Source: an uncultured Bacteroidales bacterium
GTDB lineage: Bacteria > Bacteroidota > Bacteroidia > Bacteroidales > Muribaculaceae
Length of the DNA: 34,123 nucleotides
Direction of reading: 5' to 3'
Assembly (NCBI GenBank): GCA_947570265.1
Contig: CANOUR010000018.1
Location: 1-34,123 of the forward strand
Under the pieces are notes generated by a model that saw only the letters and a program-made list of their open reading frames with translations, did no database searches and was not told the origin of the DNA. The translations under genes and the position numbers were made by a program. Within the stretch, counting starts at the first letter, position 1; each line of letters begins with the position of its first letter. This document shows, one piece after another, positions 1 to 7,388 of the stretch.

Positions 1-1
1 G

Positions 2-2287
2 TATGGCGACGTCGTGCTCGGCATGAAGCCCAAGAGCAAGACCGATATCGATCCTTTCGAAGCCATCATGGAGAAAGTGAAGGAAGAGAAGGGCATCAAG
101 CTCGACACCGAACTCGATGTTGAAGACCTCAAGAAGCTTGTTGTGCTTTTCAAAGGCGCAGTGAAAGAATTCACCGGCAAAGACTTCCCCGACAACGCAT
201 GGGAGCAGCTTTGGGGCGGCATCTGCGCTGTGTTTGACAGCTGGATGAACGAACGTGCCATCCTCTATCGCCGCATGAACCAAATCCCCGAAGAATGGGG
301 TACGGCTGTCAATGTCCAGGCAATGGTATATGGCAACATGGGCAACAACTCTGCAACCGGTGTGGCTTTCAGCCGCGACGCAGCTACCGGCGAGAACATG
401 TTCAATGGCGAATATCTCATCAACGCACAGGGCGAGGACGTCGTTGCCGGCATCCGCACTCCTCAGCAGATCACCGTTGAAGGCTCACGCCGTTGGGCAG
501 CTCTTCAGGGCATCAGCGAAGAGGATCGCGCATCGAAATATCCTTCACTCGAAGAATCCATGCCTACATGTGCAGCCGAACTCATCGCCATCGCAAACCG
601 TCTCGAAGACTACTACAAGGACATGCAGGACATGGAGTTCACAATTCAGGACGGAAAACTCTGGATGCTCCAGACCCGCAACGGCAAGCGCACTGGCGCC
701 GCTATGGTCAAGATTGCTATGGATCTGCTTCGTGCAGGCGCAATCGACGAAAAGACCGCACTGCTCCGCATGGAGCCTCAGAAACTCGACGAGCTGCTCC
801 ACCCTGTGTTTGACAAAGACGCTCTGAAGCGCGCCAAAGTTGTGGCCAAAGGCCTTCCCGCATCTCCAGGTGCTGCCACCGGTCAGATCGTGTTCTTCGC
901 CGACGAAGCCGAAGCATGGGCTGAAAAGAAAAAGAAAGTGGTTCTCGTCCGTATCGAAACCTCTCCTGAGGATCTGCGAGGCATGGCTGTTGCACAGGGT
1001 ATCCTCACTATGCGAGGCGGCATGACCAGCCACGCTGCCGTAGTGGCTCGTGGCATGGGTAAATGCTGCGTATCAGGTGCAGGCGAAATCAAGGTCGACT
1101 ACGAGAAGAAAACCGTAGAGATGGGTGGAAAAGTCTACAACGAAGGTGACTGGATTTCACTCAATGGTTCGACTGGCGACGTTTACGACGGTCAGGTTCC
1201 CACTGCAGAGCCCGAACTCGACGGCGACTTCGGCGCGATCATGAACCTTGCTGCAAAATATACAAAAACACTCGTCCGCACCAATGCCGACACACCCCGT
1301 GATGCACGTCAGGCACGCCACTTCGGCGCTCAGGGCATCGGACTCTGCCGCACAGAGCACATGTTCTTTGAAGGCGACCGCATCAAGGCCGTACGTGAGA
1401 TGATCCTTGCAAGCGATGAGGCCGGACGCCGTGAAGCTCTCAAGAAGCTCCTGCCGATGCAGCGTGGAGACTTCGAAGGCATCTTCGAGGCAATGGACGG
1501 ATATGGTGTCACCATCCGCCTGCTCGACCCCCCGTTGCATGAATTCGTACCCCATCAGACAGCCACACAGAAAGAGCTCGCTGACGAAATGGGCATATCA
1601 CTGGCAGAAGTGAAAGCCAAGGTTGACTCTCTTGAAGAATTCAACCCCATGCTCGGCCACCGCGGTTGCCGTCTCGGCATCACATATCCCGAGATCACCG
1701 AAATGCAGACACGCGCCATCATCGAAGCAGCACTCGCTGTACAGGCTCGTGGCATCAAGGTGTTCCCCGAAATCATGATTCCCCTTGTAGGCTCACTCAA
1801 AGAAATCCAGCATCAGGCCAATGTGATCCACACCACAGCTGCCAAAGTATTTGAGGAAAAGGGTGAAACAGTGATCTACAAAGTCGGCACAATGATCGAA
1901 GTGCCTCGCGCTGCCCTCACCGCCAATGAAATAGCCGAAGTAGCTGAATTCTTCTCGTTCGGTACAAACGACCTCACCCAGATGACATTCGGCTTCTCAC
2001 GTGACGACGCTCCCAAGTTCCTCAAATACTACAAGGAACACGGCATCATCAAAGTTGATCCGTTTGAGGTGCTTGATCAGGATGGCGTCGGCCAGCTCGT
2101 CCGCATGGGCGTTGAAAAGGGTCGCGCTACACGTCCCGACATCAAGATCGGTATCTGCGGCGAGCATGGCGGCGAACCCTCATCGGTTAAGTTCTGCGCA
2201 AAACTCGGCATGAACTACGTAAGCTGCTCGCCTTTCCGCGTGCCTATCGCCCGCGTAGCAGCGGCGCAGGCCGCCATCGAGGATTAA
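2..2287 (+). CDS. ppdK: Pyruvate, phosphate dikinase, 5'-partial
   Basis: The enzyme interconverts pyruvate + ATP + phosphate and phosphoenolpyruvate + AMP + pyrophosphate in the cytoplasm. The reading frame is open from base 2, so the window edge cuts the gene; 761 residues are visible. By comparison with the known positions of the catalytic residues in the family, roughly 110-150 N-terminal residues (part of the ATP-grasp domain) are missing. The remaining nucleotide-binding part comes first. The central phosphohistidine domain follows, with GGMTSHAAV and its catalytic His codon at 1031-1033. The C-terminal PEP/pyruvate TIM barrel carries GICGEHGG, with the catalytic Cys codon at 2156-2158. 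The gene stands alone and is closed by a strong hairpin terminator. A downstream GTG or ATG near base 14-23 is not the true start, because family sequence continues upstream. Confidence 0.97.
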   Translation, partial: YGDVVLGMKPKSKTDIDPFEAIMEKVKEEKGIKLDTELDVEDLKKLVVLFKGAVKEFTGKDFPDNAWEQLWGGICAVFDSWMNERAILYRRMNQIPEEWGTAVNVQAMVYGNMGNNSATGVAFSRDAATGENMFNGEYLINAQGEDVVAGIRTPQQITVEGSRRWAALQGISEEDRASKYPSLEESMPTCAAELIAIANRLEDYYKDMQDMEFTIQDGKLWMLQTRNGKRTGAAMVKIAMDLLRAGAIDEKTALLRMEPQKLDELLHPVFDKDALKRAKVVAKGLPASPGAATGQIVFFADEAEAWAEKKKKVVLVRIETSPEDLRGMAVAQGILTMRGGMTSHAAVVARGMGKCCVSGAGEIKVDYEKKTVEMGGKVYNEGDWISLNGSTGDVYDGQVPTAEPELDGDFGAIMNLAAKYTKTLVRTNADTPRDARQARHFGAQGIGLCRTEHMFFEGDRIKAVREMILASDEAGRREALKKLLPMQRGDFEGIFEAMDGYGVTIRLLDPPLHEFVPHQTATQKELADEMGISLAEVKAKVDSLEEFNPMLGHRGCRLGITYPEITEMQTRAIIEAALAVQARGIKVFPEIMIPLVGSLKEIQHQANVIHTTAAKVFEEKGETVIYKVGTMIEVPRAALTANEIAEVAEFFSFGTNDLTQMTFGFSRDDAPKFLKYYKEHGIIKVDPFEVLDQDGVGQLVRMGVEKGRATRPDIKIGICGEHGGEPSSVKFCAKLGMNYVSCSPFRVPIARVAAAQAAIED

Positions 2288-2311
2288 TTCTTTGAGAGTT
2301 ATATAATCCAC

Positions 2312-2357
2312 AGGTCGTAATTCTCTGGATGCCTTATCTGGGAATTACGACCTTTTT
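2312..2357 (+). terminator. Intrinsic terminator of ppdK
   Basis: A perfect 12-bp inverted repeat (AGGTCGTAATTC at 2312-2323 with GAATTACGACCT at 2342-2353) encloses an 18-nt loop. A run of T residues follows at 2353-2357. It lies 24 bases after the ppdK stop codon, in the right orientation to end ppdK transcription and to insulate fic. Confidence 0.85.
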
Positions 2358-2454
2358 ATAAACTTGCGTTGCAATGGAAGAAAATATAGATTCGCATACC
2401 GTGGGAAATAGATTGAACTGAGTAACGAAGAATACGCTAACTTTCGCATTGCAG

Positions 2455-2580
2455 ATGTTCAGAATTATCAATGTGCGGAGTGCGGAGATCCTGCAATTGT
2501 TGGGTAATTTCTCAACGAAAACAAGTAAGTTCAATATTCTTGACCATATGATATCTCTCTATGATCAAAACAGAAATTGA
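2455..2580 (+). other. Possible 41-codon ORF overlapping the fic start
   Basis: The stretch between the ppdK terminator and fic (2358-2560) holds no recognisable gene. One small ATG frame at 2455-2580 encodes 41 residues, starting MFRIINVRS and ending SLYDQNRN. It overlaps the first 20 bases of fic in another frame, a layout often seen with small antitoxin or leader genes. I recognise no family, and the fic product looks complete and self-inhibited, so no antitoxin is required. A second short frame (2374-2421, MEENIDSHTV...) ends just before it. These could be remnants or chance frames. Confidence 0.15.
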
Positions 2581-3112
2581 CAAGCGAAGTATTGCGAAAG
2601 CGAAAGCCATATTCATTTCAAAAGAGGTATATTCTTTTGAAGTTGGCACTGTGGCCGGGCTTCAAGCTATACATCATTCGTTGTTTGATGGATTATATGA
2701 CTTTGCAGGTGAAATCCGCAAACTCAACATCTCGAAGGGTGGATTTCGATTCGCGAATTCATTATACCTCATTCCTGCCCTTGAGGCTATCGAAAAGATG
2801 CCTGAGGATACATTCGAGCAAGTGATAGCCAAATATGTTGAAATGAACATTGCGCATCCATTTATGGAAGGCAATGGCCGTGCCACTCGTATTTGGCTCG
2901 ATATGATGTTACGCCGTTCATTGGGTAAGGTTGTGGATTGGCGAAAGATTTCCAAAGAGGACTATATGTCTGCTATGGAACGGAGCCCTGTCAATGACCT
3001 CGAACTCCGGTTTCTGATACAATCCGCTCTCTCCACTGAGACCGATGACCGCGATGTCATATTCCACGGAATTGAACAATCTTACTATTACGAAGGTTAT
3101 GAACCGGAATAG
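2561..3112 (+). CDS. fic: Fic-family protein adenylyltransferase, class III (NmFic-like)
   Basis: Fic enzymes transfer AMP from ATP to a Tyr, Ser or Thr hydroxyl of a target protein. NmFic-type members are known to modify DNA gyrase and topoisomerase IV. This 183-residue protein carries the full Fic motif HPFMEGNGR at residues 99-107. Near its C-terminus it has SYYYEG at 174-179, which fits the inhibitory helix motif [S/T]xxxE[G/N] of class III Fic proteins. S174 and E178 would block ATP gamma-phosphate binding, and Y175 corresponds to the self-adenylylated Tyr of NmFic. The length and N-terminus also match NmFic, supporting this ATG; an in-frame TGA lies at 2549-2551. The gene is more A+T-rich than its neighbours and sits alone between two terminators, which suggests transfer. 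The target in this host is an inference. Confidence 0.93.
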   Translation: MIKTEIDKRSIAKAKAIFISKEVYSFEVGTVAGLQAIHHSLFDGLYDFAGEIRKLNISKGGFRFANSLYLIPALEAIEKMPEDTFEQVIAKYVEMNIAHPFMEGNGRATRIWLDMMLRRSLGKVVDWRKISKEDYMSAMERSPVNDLELRFLIQSALSTETDDRDVIFHGIEQSYYYEGYEPE

Positions 3113-3130
3113 CATGTAGGTATTGGGAAA

Positions 3131-3177
3131 ATGATTCAGGCGGCAAGCATTCTTTAGAAGCTTACCGCCTGAATCAT
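3131..3177. terminator. Bidirectional terminator between fic and rubrerythrin
   Basis: An 18-bp inverted repeat with one mismatch (3131-3148 and 3160-3177, core GATTCAGGCGG / CCGCCTGAATC) has an 11-nt loop. On the minus strand the hairpin is followed by ATTTTCCC, and on the plus strand by a weaker A/T-rich tail. It lies between the convergent genes fic and rubrerythrin, so it can serve both. Confidence 0.8.
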
Positions 3178-3220
3178 TATATAAGATCAAATGTCTGTTT
3201 ATGTCTCGAGAAATCAAATA

Positions 3221-3814
3221 TTATTCAAGAGATAGATCTTCAAGAGCGATATAATGCTGATAAGGATGATCGCATGCCGGACATTTTGTAGGAGGCTCTG
3301 TACCCTTGAACACAAAACCACATACCAGACAGCGCCATTTGACAGGCTTCTCGCGCTTCCAAAGTGTGCCGTCCTCGATATGCTTCAAATAACGGCCAAA
3401 CCTTTCGTAATGCTTCTTTTCAATCTTAGCGATTTCTGCGAAATGACTTGCAATTTCGTCAAATCCTTCTTTCTTTGCTGTTTTTGATGCCTTTACATAA
3501 AAATCAACACCTTCGCTTAGCTCCTCAGCCATAGCTGTGCGCAGATTTGAGGCTGTGTCACCAATCACGCCGGCATTTGTCGACATGGGCACATCCACTA
3601 CCGCACCACCTTCGAGGAATTTGAAGAAAACCTTACCATGATGCAACTCGTTCGCGGCAGTTTCTTCAAATACATTGGCAATAGGGAAATATTCCTCCTT
3701 TGTAGCCTGTTGGGCATAGTAAGTGTAGCGGCTATATGCTGCTGATTCACTAAGATAAGCGATTACGAGATTCTTTTCGGTCTGCGTGCCGATTATCGAT
3801 TTCTTATCAGCCAT
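3221..3814 (-). CDS. rbr: Rubrerythrin
   Basis: Rubrerythrins reduce hydrogen peroxide in the cytoplasm of anaerobes using a diiron centre fed by a rubredoxin-type iron. From the ATG at 3814 (MADKKSIIG) the protein has 197 residues. The ferritin-like four-helix domain covers about residues 10-150. Its likely iron ligands include E23, ExxH at 56-59, E97/E98 and ExxH at 132-135. The C-terminal rubredoxin domain has CxxC pairs at C162/C165 and C178/C181. The frame could be read nine codons further upstream, but that adds a non-conserved segment. The upstream region contains adjoining inverted repeats that may be operator sequences. The gene is monocistronic. Confidence 0.96.
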   Translation of the reverse strand: MADKKSIIGTQTEKNLVIAYLSESAAYSRYTYYAQQATKEEYFPIANVFEETAANELHHGKVFFKFLEGGAVVDVPMSTNAGVIGDTASNLRTAMAEELSEGVDFYVKASKTAKKEGFDEIASHFAEIAKIEKKHYERFGRYLKHIEDGTLWKREKPVKWRCLVCGFVFKGTEPPTKCPACDHPYQHYIALEDLSLE

Positions 3815-3830
3815 GATCAATTTTGTTAGA

Positions 3831-3865
3831 ATGTTTAACATTGTTGTTACGACACTCTAACAACA
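3831..3865. promoter_or_regulatory. Adjoining inverted repeats upstream of rubrerythrin
   Basis: Two inverted repeats abut upstream of the rubrerythrin start: ATGTT-T-AACAT at 3831-3841, and TGTTGTTA-N8-TAACAACA at 3842-3849 / 3858-3865. A third pair, GTTAGA (3825-3830) and TCTAAC (3856-3861), overlaps them. There is no T tract, so a coaE terminator is unlikely. A regulator-binding region is possible but unproven. No clear -7 box was seen here. Confidence 0.35.
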
Positions 3866-3871
3866 TCCACG

Positions 3872-4444
3872 CTATAAAAGTTCGCCAAGAAGAGCGATGA
3901 CTTGTGGGATAAGTGGAGATTGTCCATCATTGACTATGACCTTCGTATCTGTTCGAGAGACAAGCGACTCGCCGATCTGCGACTCAATACGGCTTTTCAC
4001 TTCTGACTCCGACAGCCCATTGCGCAGCATCACACGCTCAATCCGCAACTGCATTGGAGCAGTCACTTCCCATACTTTATCGGCAAAGGCATCAAAACCA
4101 CTTGACCGGAGTATAGCACTTTCAAAAAACATTACCTGCACTTCTACAGCCTTGGCAAACAGATCGTCGCGCACCGCTCCATGCACAATAGAGTTCAGGC
4201 GCTCCAACTTGGAATGATCGGCAAACACTGCAGCAGCAAGTGCCTTTCTATCGATAGTGCCATCCGATGCACATGCCTCTTGGCAGACCTCTTTATATAT
4301 ACAGCTGCGCATGCCTTCATCACTATCCATCAGCCGCCGCGCCTCAGAGTCGCAATCGTAGACCTTGAAACCAAGCACACGCAACATCTCGCATACCACG
4401 CTCTTGCCGCTACCAATCCCACCCGTTACAGCTATAAGTCTCAT
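3872..4444 (-). CDS. coaE: Dephospho-CoA kinase
   Basis: CoaE phosphorylates the 3'-hydroxyl of dephospho-CoA, the last step of coenzyme A synthesis in the cytoplasm. The 190-residue product has the P-loop GGIGSGKS at residues 8-15. The family Asp-containing segment YDCDSEARRL follows at about 29-38, in the usual place for the substrate-binding region. The length is typical. Its ATG overlaps the stop of the upstream ybbR-like gene by 4 bases, indicating translational coupling. It is the last gene of the nusB-yajC-ybbR-coaE group, an order known in Bacteroidales. Confidence 0.96.
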   Translation of the reverse strand: MRLIAVTGGIGSGKSVVCEMLRVLGFKVYDCDSEARRLMDSDEGMRSCIYKEVCQEACASDGTIDRKALAAAVFADHSKLERLNSIVHGAVRDDLFAKAVEVQVMFFESAILRSSGFDAFADKVWEVTAPMQLRIERVMLRNGLSESEVKSRIESQIGESLVSRTDTKVIVNDGQSPLIPQVIALLGELL

Positions 4445-5427
4445 CGCCGTTCGAGAACAAATTCGACACTGTCTGTCGACATAGACACATTTCGCATCAT
4501 CGAGTTTGGCGAGGACAGGATCAATCCAATCTTTGACACACCACTGCGTATCTCTTTATAATCGGCATATGCCTGCATGGGATAATCCTCATTGTAGCTG
4601 CTGATAGGCACAAGATATGATATCTCAACTTTTGATGGGAAGAGCACCACATCGGTATCAGACGGCTTATTAAGAATCTCAACGGGGATCATTCGCTTTT
4701 TTGCTATCAATGGCTCAACCGGCACAGTGACAGTCACCACCGACGGGTCTATGCGCATACCAGCCAATGGCACCACTTTCACCTCATATCGCATGGTATC
4801 GGTCAGACCGGTCTTTACAAGAGGCTCTGTAGCCACGCGTTTCAAATCGCGTGGAAGATCACCCGTGCTATAGATCGTTACTGAATCAACCGATGCGACA
4901 ATAGGCCCACTGATAACACATTGCAGATCCGGATGTATGTCGGCATCTACAACAAGTGGCACACGGCGTCCGGGCAACGTTGTAAATATAGCCGTCAATG
5001 AATCAGGGCGACAGGCCGTGATGCTCACACCCGACCCAAAATACTCACGTATACGGCTTTCAAGACGTGCCCGAGGGACAACGAAACGATTCCCTCCTCC
5101 TGCCGGAGACTCAAACCTAACCTTCATCGGAGGAACTGTCGAACTGAATATAAACCGCAGCAACTGCGATCCTTTGGCTCTTACTCCCACGCTTACCACA
5201 GGTGGGAGATCTGAGATGACCGTGACGCTATCAGGAACATCTTGAAGCTCAACCGGCACATCGAAGTCGCGCTGAACTTCATTGTCGAGCGACAAAAGCG
5301 CCCAAAACACAAACGCGATAAGCACGCACAGCAGATAAAGCCACACATTGTGTCCGCCGTCCGAGCGTGCAGCCTCAGCTGCATAACCGATAAAAACGCG
5401 CAGCCTATCGCGATAGTTCCCCTTCAT
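4441..5427 (-). CDS. YbbR-domain membrane protein
   Basis: This is a 328-residue protein with a short cytoplasmic N-terminus, one membrane segment at about residues 27-46 (LYLLCVLIAFVFWALLSL) and an extracytoplasmic remainder. The rest has the beta-rich, Val/Pro-rich pattern of YbbR repeats, for example the VPVELQDVP segment right after the membrane helix. YbbR proteins are found near c-di-AMP cyclase genes in Firmicutes. In Bacteroidales they occur beside yajC and coaE, and their role there is not established. It overlaps coaE by 4 bases. An 80-base gap to yajC holds a hairpin. Confidence 0.85.
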   Translation of the reverse strand: MKGNYRDRLRVFIGYAAEAARSDGGHNVWLYLLCVLIAFVFWALLSLDNEVQRDFDVPVELQDVPDSVTVISDLPPVVSVGVRAKGSQLLRFIFSSTVPPMKVRFESPAGGGNRFVVPRARLESRIREYFGSGVSITACRPDSLTAIFTTLPGRRVPLVVDADIHPDLQCVISGPIVASVDSVTIYSTGDLPRDLKRVATEPLVKTGLTDTMRYEVKVVPLAGMRIDPSVVTVTVPVEPLIAKKRMIPVEILNKPSDTDVVLFPSKVEISYLVPISSYNEDYPMQAYADYKEIRSGVSKIGLILSSPNSMMRNVSMSTDSVEFVLERR

Positions 5428-5455
5428 TTATTATGTGCCAATATATACCAACAGA

Positions 5456-5475
5456 CGCGTCCCTGACAGGACGCG
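5456..5475 (-). other. Hairpin between yajC and the ybbR-like gene
   Basis: A 7-bp perfect inverted repeat (CGCGTCC / GGACGCG) surrounds a 6-nt loop in the 80-base gap after yajC. On the minus strand it is followed by TCTGTTGG rather than a T run, so it may be an attenuator or an mRNA-stability element rather than a full terminator. Confidence 0.35.
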
Positions 5476-5507
5476 CCCTGAATTTATCAGTATCCTATGT
5501 CCTTAGC

Positions 5508-5852
5508 TTATTTTACTTCGGCTCCGGGTTCGGGCTTCTCGGGCTGCTCAGTACCCAATGGATAAACGGAGTTCTTATCGATGGTGATAGCAACACCGTT
5601 TGCTATTTCGACAACATACGATGTTTCCTTCACCTGCTTAATCTTACCGTGTATGCCACCGGCCGTCAACACTTTGCTACCCGGGCCGAGAGCCTCACGG
5701 AATTTACGGATTTCCTTCTGGCGCTTCTGCTGCGGACGGATCATAAAGAGATAGAAGATGGCTATGAGTGCCACTATCATGATGATATTCATCATTCCGG
5801 CACCTCCGGCTTCTGCTCCGGCGCTCTGAAGGGTAATAAGGTTAGATAGCAT
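5508..5852 (-). CDS. yajC: Preprotein translocase subunit YajC
   Basis: YajC is the small membrane subunit that associates with SecDF and the SecYEG channel. The 114-residue product has one membrane helix at about residues 20-41, ending with FYLFMIRPQQKRQKE; this helix followed by a RPQQKR-type basic stretch is the family hallmark. The soluble part has the usual LGPGSKVLTAGGIHGKI region. The C-terminus is a short Pro/Glu-rich tail. The gene lies 39 bases after nusB. A possible own promoter box (TATATTTG) overlaps the nusB-yajC gap. Confidence 0.96.
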   Translation of the reverse strand: MLSNLITLQSAGAEAGGAGMMNIIMIVALIAIFYLFMIRPQQKRQKEIRKFREALGPGSKVLTAGGIHGKIKQVKETSYVVEIANGVAITIDKNSVYPLGTEQPEKPEPGAEVK

Positions 5853-5880
5853 AGTTAATATGTTTTTTATTTATTTGTTG

Positions 5881-5888
5881 CAAATATA
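5881..5888 (-). promoter_or_regulatory. Candidate -7 box for yajC
   Basis: On the minus strand the sequence TATATTTG matches the Bacteroidetes -7 consensus TAnnTTTG and sits 28 bases before the yajC ATG. No TTTG -33 element was seen at the usual distance. Confidence 0.4.
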
Positions 5889-5891
5889 GTA

Positions 5892-7313
5892 TTATTTTTT
5901 GATTAAACGTCCCTCCTGCCTGAGATGATTTATTACCGAATACAGGATGCCGTTGATAAACGCACCGCTCCGTGGCGTGCTGTATGCATTTGCGATCTCA
6001 ATGTATTCATTGAGTGTGACAGGAATGGGAATAGCCGGATAGTCGAGCAGCTCTGTGATAGCAGCCGTCATGATAACGATATCCATGAAGGCCAGACGAT
6101 CGCTGTCCCATGCGGCCTCATTTATAAAGCGGTCAATAAGATCGCGGCACATATCGCGGTTGCGCACTGCCGACACAAACAGATTGGGGCCAAACACTTC
6201 GTCCTCGCTGTCCTTATATTTCGGGAGCAAATCGGCGTTGCCATTGTCCGACGATGCAAACCGCTTGATTGTCTTGATGACGAAAGTGCCCATGATGTCA
6301 AGATCGTCATTCCAATACACCGACCTTGATTCAAGTGCTTCGGCAAGATCATCACTCGGGAGGATCACAGATTTGAAAAGCTTGCGCCAAAGTTCCGCAT
6401 CGTCTGCAAATGTCGGCTCAGTCGGTGCTGACATGTAATCGCGGTAGATATCCGACGCAATGACACTGTCGAGGAGATTTTTGAGCATGACATGATCACT
6501 ATCCCAACTGAACGGATTTTCTGATATATACTCCTCAAGAGCAGCATTCGCAGAAAGAGCTTCGACAAATTTATTGTCGACAAACCTCATCGAAGGGTTC
6601 AGATCCTCATCGGTCGGAAGATACTTATGCTTGGCAGCATCAAGACGCTGATCCTGAAGATGCGTAAGCTCAAGCGGCAATAGCAACAAGGCATGGTATA
6701 GTTCATAAGCCTTATCAAGCGATTTGCCGAGCGATACCGAAGCCTCCTTGAACAAACGGCGTGTATCGCCACAACTGCCCAGCGTCTCCTCAACCATCTC
6801 AAGCGCCCGCGACATTCCTGCAAGAGTAAATTCAGGGCATCGACGGGCAGCTTCTTCAAATTCAGGACTGCGGGCAATGATCGTGCGCACAACCGTTATC
6901 CAGAATTTAACATCCTCAGGAATATCGCGATCCTTTATGCGTACATAGCTCCGATAGGCCGCGGATGTGGTTATGGCTTTGAGCAACGGCTCGATAGCCT
7001 GATCAAAGTCGGATATGCCATTGTCAGCGCGCAACATCACAGTCCGCAAATCGGGATTTGAGTGAAGCGAACGAGCCATTTTGCTTTCATGCAACGGATT
7101 GACCACTGTCAATGGCGACAATCGTCGAGGATTTGCCTCCCAACCCGACAACTCGAGAATGAGCAGCAGGGTGTCAAGATAAAGCCGGTGGGCATAGCGC
7201 TGGTCACGCGACTCACCTACAGGATCGTTGATAATGCGGAACTCGCTTTGGGTCAACAGATAGGAATATAGCATCTGGACCACCTTGATGCGTATCAAAA
7301 CTCGATTTATCAT
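5892..7313 (-). CDS. nusB: Transcription antitermination factor NusB, with enlarged N-terminal region
   Basis: NusB binds boxA RNA with NusE (S10) and promotes rRNA antitermination. The start MINRVLIRIKVVQMLYSY and the C-terminal NusB domain (about residues 375-473, with LAFMDIVIMTAA and VTLNEYIEIANAYST) are typical of Bacteroidetes NusB. The protein has 473 residues, whereas Bacteroidetes NusB is usually about 310 and E. coli NusB about 140. The extra ~165 residues look like a second copy of the extension. Residues about 40-180 resemble 201-350: LYLDTLLLILEL (44-55) pairs with LYHALLLLPLEL (205-216), AYRSYV (119-124) with IYRDYM (289-294), and DVKFW (134-138) with DAELW (305-309). A -7 box lies 56 bases upstream, so it probably heads its own operon. 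Confidence 0.9.
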   Translation of the reverse strand: MINRVLIRIKVVQMLYSYLLTQSEFRIINDPVGESRDQRYAHRLYLDTLLLILELSGWEANPRRLSPLTVVNPLHESKMARSLHSNPDLRTVMLRADNGISDFDQAIEPLLKAITTSAAYRSYVRIKDRDIPEDVKFWITVVRTIIARSPEFEEAARRCPEFTLAGMSRALEMVEETLGSCGDTRRLFKEASVSLGKSLDKAYELYHALLLLPLELTHLQDQRLDAAKHKYLPTDEDLNPSMRFVDNKFVEALSANAALEEYISENPFSWDSDHVMLKNLLDSVIASDIYRDYMSAPTEPTFADDAELWRKLFKSVILPSDDLAEALESRSVYWNDDLDIMGTFVIKTIKRFASSDNGNADLLPKYKDSEDEVFGPNLFVSAVRNRDMCRDLIDRFINEAAWDSDRLAFMDIVIMTAAITELLDYPAIPIPVTLNEYIEIANAYSTPRSGAFINGILYSVINHLRQEGRLIKK

Positions 7314-7369
7314 GACTTGTTGCTTGTAGGTGGAAGAGAGGGGTTACTGTAAAGTGATTTTGCGGGATG

Positions 7370-7377
7370 CAAAGTTA
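7370..7377 (-). promoter_or_regulatory. Candidate -7 box for the nusB operon
   Basis: The minus-strand sequence TAACTTTG matches TAnnTTTG and lies 56 bases upstream of the nusB ATG, between ftsE and nusB. No TTTG is found at the usual -33 distance. Confidence 0.45.
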
Positions 7378-7388
7378 CGCAAATTTTC

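Noticed and set aside
545-1033. 162-codon minus-strand open frame opposite ppdK
   Set aside because: Shadow of a highly conserved ppdK region, without recognisable motifs.
2374-2449. Frameshifted antitoxin gene upstream of fic (MEENIDSHTV... joined to ELSNEEYANF...)
   Set aside because: Two short frames can be joined by a shift, but no antitoxin motif is present and the fic product carries its own inhibitory motif.
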